Of a stretch of DNA of 64,000 nt, positions 54,265 to 64,000 are shown piece after piece. The translations under genes were made by a program, and so were the position numbers. The notes under the pieces were generated by a model that made no database searches, was not told the origin of the DNA, and saw only the letters and a program-made list of their open reading frames with translations. How positions within the stretch are numbered: the stretch's first letter is position 1; every line of letters starts with the position of its first letter. This DNA is from Spiroplasma cantharicola (GTDB lineage Bacteria; Bacillota_I; Bacilli_A; Mycoplasmatales; Mycoplasmataceae). The stretch is from NCBI RefSeq assembly GCF_001281045.1, contig NZ_CP012622.1, positions 62,001 through 126,000 on the forward strand. Direction: 5' to 3'.

Positions 54265-54900
54265 ATGATAAAAATTAAAAATGCTTTTAATGCAAAAAAT
54301 AATTGAAAGACAACTATTATTTTATTTATTTTTTTATCATTAAGTTCAATTCTTATTTTATTTTTACTTCCAATGGTTTTTGAAACACAAGATGGAGAAT
54401 TAATAAAATTAAATTTAGTTGGGAAAAAAGAAAATACAATTTCTTTTGCACAAAAGGAAATACAAAATGATCAAACAAAAATTCTATGAGATTTTGATTA
54501 TAGTTATACTTTATTTACATATCAAAATTTATGAGCTTATTTTGGTTGATTCTTTTTAATTTTATTGCTTACTTTAAATCATTTTACTCTATTAAAAAAA
54601 ACAAGAGGCACTAGAAGACTTGTAAGTTCATCAATTATTTTAGTTGCATCATTTTTATTATTAATGATTACAATAAATTATATGGTTGCATATTCTCAAT
54701 GAGTTGATGCTTATGGAAGAGTTTTAAAAAAGGTTTTAAAAAAATCAAGATTAGGTAAATTAAAACAAGCCTTAATGTTTATTTTCTCAGTCTTTTTTAT
54801 TATTATGAGTTCTTATAATATTTATGTAGAAAAAAAAGTAACTTATAAAGTTGTAAAAAGAATAATAGAAAAACAAAAACTGATTGAAGTTAATAATTAA
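54265..54900 (+). CDS. Four-helix membrane protein, function unknown
   Basis: A 211-residue protein with hydrophobic segments at about residues 18-38, 88-110, 122-144 and 166-184, a polar loop between the first two, and a basic C-terminal tail. No family recognised. It begins one base after the ABC exporter stop, with the RBS AAAGGAG inside that gene's end, so it is probably its translational partner. TGA-Trp codons account for most of its Trp residues, hence it is absent as a standard-code open frame. Confidence 0.75.
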
Positions 54901-54954
54901 TTTTTAAAGCGTTTTTAATAATTTCAAATTGAAACAATAATTTAAAACATACAT

Positions 54955-54990
54955 AGTAATTAAAAACTCATTTAATTAGTTACTTTTTTT
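54955..54990 (+). terminator. Possible terminator before ptsI
   Basis: An AT-only imperfect stem (AGTAATTAAA 54955-54964 with TTTAATTAGTTACT 54971-54984) runs into seven or more T residues. The bulge makes it weak. Confidence 0.4.
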
Positions 54991-55022
54991 ATATGCTCTT
55001 TACACTCTATATATACAATATT

Positions 55023-55031
55023 TGTTATAAT
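55023..55031 (+). promoter_or_regulatory. ptsI extended -10 promoter (TGTTATAAT)
   Basis: TATAAT at 55026-55031 is preceded by TG one base away, an extended -10. The nearest -35-like hexamer TTTACA at 54999 is 21 bases away. The half-site ATATACAAT (55011-55019), also present in the ptsH promoter palindrome, lies just upstream. Confidence 0.6.
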
Positions 55032-55057
55032 ATATTTGTTTTAAAGGAGAGATTTTA

Positions 55058-56776
55058 ATGTCTAAAAAAATGTCAGGAATTGGAGCAAGTAATGGTATAT
55101 CAATCGCTAAGGTTTATATATTAGATGAGCAACCAATAAAAATTTCAAAAGAAATACCAAAAAATATTGAATCGGAATTAACACTTATTACATCATCTAT
55201 TGTAAAAGCTAAAACTGATTTAGAGAATTTGCAAGTAATTGCAAAAGAAAAATTAGGGGAAGAGAAAGCTGCTATTTTTGAAGCTCATGCTTCAATTTTA
55301 GAAGACCCTGCAATGGCAGAGGAATTTACAGCTTTAGTTAAAGAAAAAAATTATAATGCAGCAAGAGCAATCAAAGAAGTTGCAGATAAATATATGTCTA
55401 TGTTTGAAGCTATGGATGATGATTATTTTAAAGAAAGAGCTGCAGATATTAAAGATGTTACTGAAAGATTAATTAGATATGTTTTAAATATTCCACTTGC
55501 AGATTTAGCAACAATTAATGAAGAAGTTATTATTGTAGCTGAAGATTTAACACCTTCACAAACTGCACAATTAAATCCTAAATTTGTAAAAGGATTTGCT
55601 TGCAATATTGGTGGAAGAACTAGTCATGCTGCTATTATGGCAAGAAGTTTGGAAATTCCAGCAGTTTTAGGTTTAAAAACTATTTTACATGATGTAAAAG
55701 ATAAAGATGTTTTAGCAATGAATGGTGAAACTGGTGATGTTGAAATCAATCCTTCAGATAAAAATAAATGAAAAAAATTAGCAGAAAACTTTGAAAAGGA
55801 AAAAGAGGAATTAAAAAAACTAAAGGATAAGCCAACTCTAACTAAAGATGGATTTGATGGATTTGTTTTGGAAGGGAATATTGGAAGTCCTAAGGATGTT
55901 GAATCAGTTCTTGAAAATGGTGGAGAAGGAATTGGTCTATTTAGAAGTGAGTTCTTGTATATGGATAATGACCATTTTCCAACAGAAGAAGAGCAGTTTA
56001 TTTCTTACAAAAAAGTTGTTGAAGAAATGAAAGGTAAAATTACTATTATTAGAACTCTAGATATTGGGGGAGATAAAAAATTATCATATTTTTCATTCCC
56101 ACATGAAATGAATCCATTTTTAGGATATCGTGCTATTAGATTTACCTTAGATAGAAAAGATATTTTTAGAGATCAAATAAGAGCTTTATTAAGAGCAAGT
56201 GCTTTTGGACCAGTAGGTATTATGTTTCCAATGATAGCAACTATTGATGAATTTTTAGCAGCAAAAAAATTTACATTGGAATGTAAAGCAGAGTTGACAA
56301 AGGAAGGTCATAAAGTTGGTAAAGATTTACAAATTGGAATGATGGTTGAAATTCCTGCCGCTGCAGTTAATGCTGATAATTTTGCAAAACACGCAGATTT
56401 CTTTTCAGTAGGTACAAATGATTTAATTCAATATACAATGGCAGCTGATAGAATGAGTGAAAATGTTACTTACTTATATCAACCATATAATCCTTCAATT
56501 TTAAGATTACTAAAAATGACAATTGATGGTGCACACAAACATGGAAAATGAGCAGGAATGTGTGGGGAGATGGCAGGAGAACCTGATGCGTTACCATTAC
56601 TAATGGGATTAGGTCTTGATGCTTATTCAATGTCTGCAACAAGTATTTTAAAAGCAAGAAGTATTATGTCAAAATTAACTTTAAAAGAAACACAACAATT
56701 GGCAACTAAGGCATTAGAATGTGAAAATTCAGATCAAGTTTTAAAATTAGTTAAAGCAGTAATGAAAGATAAATAA
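55058..56776 (+). CDS. ptsI: PTS enzyme I
   Basis: EI transfers phosphate from phosphoenolpyruvate to His15 of HPr. The 572-residue protein starts [15 protein letters not shown], carries the phosphorylated His in [13 protein letters not shown] (His190), the PEP-binding region with [14 protein letters not shown] and the barrel end [14 protein letters not shown], and the active-site Cys in [11 protein letters not shown]. Length is the family norm (about 570). AAAGGAGAG precedes the start. TGA-Trp codons lie at 55770 and 56550. crr follows separately after a terminator. Confidence 0.97.
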
Positions 56777-56779
56777 TTT

Positions 56780-56810
56780 AAATAAATGATTCATAAGAAT
56801 CATTTATTTT
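56780..56810 (+). terminator. Intrinsic terminator after ptsI
   Basis: A 13-bp perfect stem (56780-56792 / 56797-56809, AAATAAATGATTC) with an ATAA loop and T-rich tail. Confidence 0.8.
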
Positions 56811-56827
56811 ATTTAAAATAAATAATA

Positions 56828-56850
56828 ATAACATTTTTTTGTTATAAAAT
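56828..56850 (+). promoter_or_regulatory. crr promoter region with inverted repeat
   Basis: ATAACA (56828-56833) and TGTTAT (56840-56845) form a 6-bp inverted repeat across a T-tract. A -10-like TATAAA / TAAAAT at 56843-56850 overlaps the right arm, 24 bases before crr. Confidence 0.4.
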
Positions 56851-56873
56851 AATGAGTGAGGAGAAGGTAAATT

Positions 56874-57350
56874 ATGGGATTATTCACAAAAAATAAAAAA
56901 CTAGAAGTATTTGCACCAGTTGATGGTGAAATTATTGACTTATCAAAAGTTGAAGATGAAGTATTTTCAGAAAAAATGTTAGGAGATGGAATTGCATTTA
57001 TTCCCGAAAATGGAGAATTTGTAGCACCAATAGATGGAAAACTTGTAACAGTTTTTCCAAGTGGTCATGCATATGGAATTTCAAATTCAAATGGTGTCGA
57101 AATTTTATTACATATTGGATTAGACACAGTTTCTCTAAATGGTGATGGTTTTGATATTAAAGTAAAACAAGGAGCAAATATTAAAGCTGGAGAGTTGTTG
57201 GTAAATGTAGATATGGCAAAGGTTTCTAAAAAAGTACCTTCAATGAATACACCATTAATATTTACAACTGATTCAATGAATGGAAGAAGTTTTGAAGTTT
57301 TAAAAACTGGTAAAGTTAAAAAAGGTGATTTAATAATTGAAGTTAAATAA
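56874..57350 (+). CDS. crr: PTS glucose-type EIIA component
   Basis: A 158-residue soluble EIIA-Glc. FAPVDGEIIDLSKVEDEVF opens the domain; the active-site histidines are His65 (PSGHAYGI) and His80 (ILLHIGLDTV). It accepts phosphate from HPr and passes it to a glucose- or trehalose-type EIIBC, which is not in the window. GGAGAAGG precedes the start. A stand-alone crr after ptsI is a common Gram-negative and mollicute arrangement. A terminator follows. Confidence 0.95.
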   Translation: MGLFTKNKKLEVFAPVDGEIIDLSKVEDEVFSEKMLGDGIAFIPENGEFVAPIDGKLVTVFPSGHAYGISNSNGVEILLHIGLDTVSLNGDGFDIKVKQGANIKAGELLVNVDMAKVSKKVPSMNTPLIFTTDSMNGRSFEVLKTGKVKKGDLIIEVK

Positions 57351-57361
57351 TATTTTTTATG

Positions 57362-57386
57362 AAAAGCCCTATTAGTTAGGGTTTTT
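57362..57386 (+). terminator. Intrinsic terminator after crr
   Basis: AAAAGCCCT (57362-57370) pairs with AGGGTTTTT (57378-57386) with one G-U pair and a 7-base loop, followed by T-rich sequence. Confidence 0.8.
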
Positions 57387-57422
57387 CATTTTTTTTGGAG
57401 TAAAATAAAAAAAGGTGATTTA

Positions 57423-58382
57423 ATGAAAGAAAAGATAACCAAATTAAGAGATAAGCATTTTAATTTAAGTGAAGAGACAAAATTCAGATTTGACCTATTA
57501 AATTACAAAACAGATGGAATGATTTTTTTAACTTCTGTACTAATAGTGCCTTTTGTTTTGTCTTTATTTGTGTCTTATTTTGGTTATAATAACAATGAAG
57601 TCTTTGCTCTTTTATATTTAGTATCTGTTATTGTGGGAATGGTTTTTAATATGCTTAGAAATGGACCTGGTTTTTTTAAAGGAGGCTACTTTTGAATTTA
57701 TCTTTTAATTATTGGTCCTCAAATTGTTTTCATTTTTACAGGACTTTTAATGTCATTATTTAATTCTTCATTAAATAATGACCCAAAGTTAATATCAGCA
57801 TTTTCATCTATAATTACTATGATATTGACAGAAGTTATAATTATAATTTTGGCTATAATTTATGATAGAAAAATCTTTAAGAGATTTAAAGAAACTTTAA
57901 AAACTAAATGAAAAGAAGTTATTGTAATTGCAGTAGCAGGGACAATAATATTATATTTTGTTTCAACATTTATATTTTTAAATTTAATTGAGACTAAATT
58001 AATGGGAGCTTCAGAAAGTGAAAATCAAAAGAATTTAATAGGGATATTAAGAGATAGCGATAAATCAATTACTATAGCATATGTTATACTATTATTTATC
58101 CTTACTGTTGTTGTAGCTCCTTTTTGTGAAGAGTTATGTCTTAGAAATTCTTTCAATTTAAATGCTTCTAATAGATGATTAGGATTTGTCGGTAGTGCAA
58201 TGTTCTTTGGTTTTGTTCATTATGGACCAACTTTTGATTTTGGACATATATTGAGTTACTCTGCAGCGGGTTTTATATTATCGGGAATATTTTTATTTAC
58301 AAAAGGTAATATGACTTTCTCTTGAATAGTGCATTTGCTAAATAATTTATTGGCATTTATTTTAATATTAATTATTATTTAA
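57423..58382 (+). CDS. CPBP-family intramembrane metalloprotease
   Basis: A 319-residue membrane protein with about eight helices. The CPBP active motifs are all present: APFCEELCLRNS (E-E-x-x-x-R), FGFVHYG (F-x-x-x-H) and the last motif WIVHLLNNLLAF (H-x-x-x-N). Members include the Rce1-type and bacterial processing enzymes; the substrate here is unknown. GGTGA is the RBS. TGA codons in the middle and last helices encode Trp. A pseudouridine synthase gene starts 21 bases downstream. Confidence 0.88.
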
Positions 58383-58403
58383 AAAAAGAAAAACGAGGTT
58401 GTT

Positions 58404-59297
58404 ATGACAATAATAAAAGTGAACCAAAATGATGTTGATCAAACTATTTTTAATTTTATTAAAAAAAATTTTAAATCTACAAATTTATCAATTATTTATA
58501 AATGATTTAGAAAAGGAAAAATTAAAGTTAACGATATTAAAGTTAAAGATACAAAGCAAAAAATTAAATTAAATGATGAAGTTAAAATTTATGATAGTAG
58601 TGAAACAGAAAAAAGAGATCAATTTATAGAAATTGATTTTTCTGATTTAGAAATTATTTATGAAGATGAAAATATTGTTATTGTTGATAAACAACCAAAT
58701 CTTGAAGTTCACTCACCAATAAATATAAATTTAGATCAAAAAGTGAAAAGCTACTTAAAAGATAAAAAAGAGTATAATCCAGATTTAGAAAATAGTTTTG
58801 TAATAAGTCATGTTCACAGAATTGATAAACTTACAAAAGGTTTAGTTATTTATGCAAAAAATAAAATTACTCTAGATATTCTTTTAAATGAATTAAATAA
58901 TAAAACTAAAATTAAAAAACTATATTTAGCAAGAACAGAAAATAATAATTTAGAAACAGGAAAAATATCAGGATACATTAAATATGATAATGATAATCAA
59001 AAAGCTAAATTTAGAATTGAAAAATTCAATAATGCTAAAAAAGTTGAACAAATAAATAAGATAATTGATGAGCAAAATAACATATATGAAATTCAAATAT
59101 TAACTGGAAGAAAACATCAAATTAGAGCTGTTTGCAATTTTTATAAATCACCAATATGTAAAGACTTTAGATATGGTGGCAAAAGAAGTCACCTAAGAGA
59201 AATAGACTTAATTGCTTACAAAATAATTTTCAATAATTTTGACGGTCATTTAGAATACTTAAATGGTAAGGAATACAAATCAAAATATAATTTTTAA
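58404..59297 (+). CDS. RluA-family pseudouridine synthase (RluC/RluD type)
   Basis: A 297-residue RNA-modifying enzyme. The N-terminus (about residues 15-65) is an S4-like RNA-binding domain with IIYKWFRKGKIKVNDIKV. The catalytic domain has IIYEDENIVIVDKQPNLEVHS and VHRIDKLTKGLVIYAKN, with the catalytic Asp in HRID. The consensus GR-HQIRA appears as TGRKHQIRAVC. The KDFRYGGK block near the end fits 23S rRNA modifiers. Position cannot say whether RluC or RluD. AGGTTGTT is a weak RBS. Confidence 0.88.
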
Positions 59298-59332
59298 TGT
59301 TAAAATTAAAATAATATATTAGGAGGTTAGCA

Positions 59333-61225
59333 ATGTTATCAACAAGACAAGGTATTTTTAGTGTTATTGTTGGTACAACAATCTCTACTTTAAATGCAAT
59401 AATTCAATTTCTAACAATGTATTGAGTGTTAGAAAAGTTTGGAACTGAATTTAACGGGTTTGTGCGTTTAGTAACATCATTTTCTGCAATTATAGCAACA
59501 GCTGAAGGCGCATTAGGAATTGCAGCATCAATTTTACTTGTAAAGCCCTTAGTTAATAATGATTGAATTAGTGCAAATGAGATTTACTCAACAGCAAAAA
59601 AAAGTTTTAGAAGATCAGCAATTGTTGGCTTAGTTTTAGTAACTGTAACTGCACTTGCATATCCATTATATGCTGGAGTAAATGCTCAAGATAGTAGTAT
59701 TTTTGATCCAAATAGTTGAAAAAGTATTGGTTTAACTTTAAACGATGGACAATTTGCTGCTTATTGACAGCTAATGATTATTGCTTTAATTTTTGGCTCA
59801 AAAAATTTCGTTTCTGCTTATTGATTTAGTGTTTATGAAACTATAATTATAGCTGATAATAAAAATGTTATAAGAAGAATAACAATTCTATTTACAGATA
59901 TTTTAGTAAATGGATTAACATTTTATTTATTAGCAATAGCTCAAAATCCAATAATTGCATTTATTCCTATTTTACTTTATTCACCAGTTAAAGGATTATT
60001 GATATATTTATATGTTAAAAGAAAATATTTATGATTAAAATACTATCGTGATTTTAATAGCTTTAAATTAAATACAACAACTTCAAAAATAACTTGATCT
60101 AATTTAGGATCTACTTTATTGTTAAATTCTGACATTGCAATAGCTTCAGTTATTTTTGGTTTAAATGTTTCATCAACACTTTCACTATATTTAGTTGTTG
60201 CTTTAAATGTTAGATTAATAATGACTAATTTTATTGTTTCTTTTAGAGAATTTTTTGTTACATTAGTTGCTAGAAGAGGAAGAATTAATTGAAGTAGTTA
60301 TGCTAAATATGAACTTTATACTTATTTAATAGCAGCTTTTACATTTATTAATATGTCGATATTATCACCATACTTTGTTAGTGCACTTTATGGTAAAAAT
60401 ATTACTTTAACTGACCCAACAAATCCAAGTACAAGAGCTTTTGAATTCATGTTTTATACACCAAATTTCTCAATGCTTTATGCAGCTGTAACCGCTTTTA
60501 CTATTCTTTGTGATAGTCAAATGACTTTAATTCAAGCAAAAGGTCGATATGGTGAAGTTTCAAAATTTCAAAATATAATTGGAGTTGCTTATATAGTTAC
60601 AGCAATTCTAATTCCATTTGTACTAGTAACATCTGGTGTTGGTGGAATTAACAGTTTAGTAATTGGAGTTATAAGTATGTATTTAATTAAACTATTTTGC
60701 TTAATTATTAGATATGGTTATTTATGAGTTTATGTTTGAAAATATGTTACTTATAATTCTAATAAAAAATATGTGGCAAATAATTTCTTGATATTAATAG
60801 TTCCAACTTTTATTGCAGCTTTATTAAATATATTTGTGATTAGTCAATATTTAGACATTAGAAAAGCAACGGGAGAGGGTGCTCATATTGCGCCTTTAAT
60901 TGGGCTATTCTTTGGAAGTATTTTCTCAACAATTTTTGCATTAATATTATTTTCATATATTCTCAATGCAAAGTCTTTTAATGGAATTATAAGAAATCTT
61001 CCAATTATTCAAAAAACTCTTTTAAGAAAAACTTCTCAATCAAGAAAGAAAAATTTGGAAGAATATGGTATTGATGTTAATGAAATTGTTGATAAAGGAA
61101 GTCAAATTTCTCATGCTATGTATGGCATTGAAGAAACAACAATTAGTTCATCAGTAATAAATGAGTCAACTGTTATTAATGTTAATCCCAAAAATGAAAA
61201 TATTTATGTTTTAAAGGGAAAATAA
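59333..61225 (+). CDS. Polytopic membrane protein, flippase-like (MOP superfamily)
   Basis: A 630-residue protein with about 12 to 14 hydrophobic helices and a polar cytoplasmic tail from about residue 560. The opening MLSTRQGIFSVIVGTTISTLNAIIQ, then VLEKFGTEFNGFVRLVTSFS, resembles Wzx/MATE-like flippases, in which a helix bundle is followed by a short loop. The C-terminal tail RKTSQSRKKNLEEYG is Ser/Lys rich. The identity is tentative: such proteins in mollicutes are mostly annotated as uncharacterised. AGGAGG lies eight bases upstream. A terminator follows. Confidence 0.5.
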
Positions 61226-61249
61226 AATTGATTTATATCAATTTTTTTT
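61225..61249 (+). terminator. Intrinsic terminator after the flippase-like gene
   Basis: AAATTGAT (61225-61232) with ATCAATTT (61237-61244), 4-base loop, then T residues. Confidence 0.75.
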
Positions 61250-61284
61250 ATTTACTTTTTAAGAATATTTAAATAGTCACTAGG

Positions 61285-61293
61285 TGCTATAAT
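61285..61293 (+). promoter_or_regulatory. Extended -10 promoter (TGCTATAAT) of the 61310 gene
   Basis: TATAAT at 61288-61293 is preceded by TG one base away. It lies only 16 bases before the ATG, giving a very short leader that still contains AAAGGTGA. Confidence 0.55.
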
Positions 61294-61309
61294 TTATAAA
61301 GGTGAAAAT

Positions 61310-62923
61310 ATGACAAGTTCTTTAATATTTATTGTTATAGGAATATCAATGCTATATTTATTTATGTTTTATACATCAGGCTTAATATTCATTGAATTTT
61401 TTAAATTTAAGATCAAAAATCACTTTGTGGCAATTGCTACGGGTTTTTTTAGTTATTTTACCTTTATATCTGTTTGTACCTTTCCTTTGCAATTAATATC
61501 AGTTTTACCTTACGTTTTTTTTGTCTATTATATATTTGCAATTACTATAATTTACCTACTATTTTGCTTTATATTTATAAAATTTTGACTAAATACTAAT
61601 TTTTTCAAGTTGGATTCCTTAATATTTTTATTAGTGGTAGCTGTTTTTATTGGTATAGATTACTTTTCAGTTAACAGCATTTCAAGAGAAAATTTTAGTA
61701 GACACAAAAATACCTTAGCTATTTTATATTGATTAAAAGATAACCAAGTTTCATTTTTTAATGATTCTACTCTATTTAATTTTCTTGGATTTAAACCATT
61801 TCAAGGTTGATATACTTTCCAACTTTCTGTAATAATGATGGTTAATGTTGAGCCTTATCAGTATAAAGATCTTATAGTTCCTTTATTAATAATTTTAGAT
61901 GCTTTTATAATAACTTCAATCTTATTTTTATTTTATGAATCATTTACACCTAAAATGAGATTAAATAATAGGGTAGCTGTTTTTTTTATAAGTTTGGTAA
62001 CATTTATTATTACAAGAATGATTTTTTGATGATTAGATTATTCCATATTTACAGGAGATATGATTTTACTTTATTTAATTTTTTATGCGACAACTATGTT
62101 GTTAAGATATACAACTCTAAATGTTAGAGAAAGATATAACCCTATTTTTATAGGTTTTGTATTGGGGGGCTATATTTCCTTTTCTTGAGAAAGCTCATAT
62201 CAAATATTATTTTTATTGTATGCTTTTATATTTTTAATCCAAAGGAGATTTAATCAAAACTTTACAAAAGACATTCTAAAAATTGCTATTTTCCCAATGG
62301 TTGGCTTTATTTTCTATAATATTATTTTGAGATTATATTTACAAGTTGTTATTTTTGGATCAATTCTTGTACTAATGCTTCTAGCTTCTTACTTAATGAA
62401 TAGACGTTATAGTTTTGTTGCAAAATTTGAACTATTTTTAGAAAATCATAATTTATTTACTGTCCTATTTGTGCCAATATTTTTTATGACAATTTCAACA
62501 GCATTTATATTAGCCTTTAATGAAAACATTTTAGCTGAAAAATATAATTCATTAAATATAATTTATATTTGAACTTCTTTAGTAGAAAATAATATAGCAA
62601 AGCAATTTTTAACTTTTATAATATCAATGACACTATTAACATGTTCTTTTGTATGAGTTTTCTTTAGGAAAAAAGTTAAATACGATTTAATAACTAATTG
62701 TATTGATTTATTTTTAGTTAGTTATCTAACATTTTATAATCCAATTTCAGTTAGATTTATAAGTACATTCTATCCAAAAATGTTTGAAACTAATGGAATG
62801 GTTCTAGTTGTTTTGTTATTTACATTCATAAATGCATTACCTTATGCCATTAAAACAAAAAAAACAATTCAAGAGTCAAACGATGTAATAGTTATAAAAA
62901 AATATTCAAGAGTCAATTTTTAA
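61310..62923 (+). CDS. Polytopic membrane protein, function unknown
   Basis: A 537-residue protein with about 12 to 13 hydrophobic helices and short loops; an early polar loop (about residues 120-165) contains SRENFSRHKN and GFKPFQGWYTFQ, and the C-terminus is short and basic. GT-C glycosyltransferases have a similar plan with an acidic first loop, but the diagnostic Asp pair is not evident, so no function is given. It is visible only with TGA as Trp. ligA starts 15 bases after the stop. Confidence 0.6.
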
Positions 62924-62938
62924 TAAGGAGAAATTTTA

Positions 62939-64000
<1,062 letters not shown>

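Overview
The window is a 64 kb chromosomal segment of a mollicute that reads UGA as tryptophan. Nearly every long gene (secA, uvrB, uvrA, nrdF, nrdE, pcrA, asnS, the ABC permeases) is open only if in-frame TGA is decoded as Trp, and the DNA is very A+T rich with poly-A/poly-T intrinsic terminators. The gene set (short-chain threonine dehydrogenase, a BMP-type nucleoside ABC transporter, two lgt genes, a class Ie-like NrdF, a tmRNA tag ending in LAA) suggests an Entomoplasmatales member, most likely a Spiroplasma or a close Mesoplasma/Entomoplasma relative. The assignment comes from content only; no search was possible.

Layout. 1-705: 3' end of a threonine dehydrogenase. 917-3817: secA. 3952-10546: uvrB-uvrA-folC-ECF S component, a DNA repair and folate operon. 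10600-16361: hprK-lgt-trxB, then lgt-whiA-small XRE regulator. 16396-16791 (minus): rhodanese-like protein. 16955-19828: secG-rnr-smpB. 19886-20610: two small membrane proteins. 20781-21196: tmRNA, close to its partner smpB. 21241-25322: a membrane protein with degenerate GGDEF/EAL-like domains, mgtE and trmB. 25987-32497: a purine-family riboswitch followed by a BMP lipoprotein, double ATPase and two permeases, then deoD, forming a purine nucleoside uptake and phosphorolysis module. 32624-39861: tsaD, an RpiR regulator, an alpha/beta hydrolase, asnS, a glycosyltransferase-like protein, an RDD protein and a beta-lactamase-fold hydrolase. 39933-42101: pcrA. 42186-42449: ptsH. 42482-42955: a long non-coding leader. 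42956-46607: nrdF-nrdI-nrdE. 46691-52148: two tandem paralogous ABC ATPase/permease pairs. 52218-54900: an ABCB-type exporter and a membrane protein. 55058-57350: ptsI and crr. 57423-64000: CPBP protease, pseudouridine synthase, a flippase-like and another polytopic membrane protein, and the 5' part of ligA.

How it fits together. The window carries the general PTS proteins (HPr, EI, EIIA-Glc) and HPr kinase, so much of the sugar phosphotransfer and HPr-Ser regulation is encoded here. Purine nucleosides enter through the BMP transporter under probable riboswitch control and are cleaved by DeoD. Deoxynucleotides come from an NrdF/NrdI/NrdE reductase whose NrdF has lost three metal-ligand carboxylates (Val, Pro and Lys at these sites), the signature of the metal-free DOPA-radical class Ie enzyme.

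The best leads are the VPK-type NrdF with its structured leader, the degenerate GGDEF/EAL-like membrane protein, the variant purine riboswitch, the Lgt paralogue lacking the conserved histidine, an attenuator-like hairpin before uvrBA, and palindromes at the ptsH, ptsI and crr promoters.
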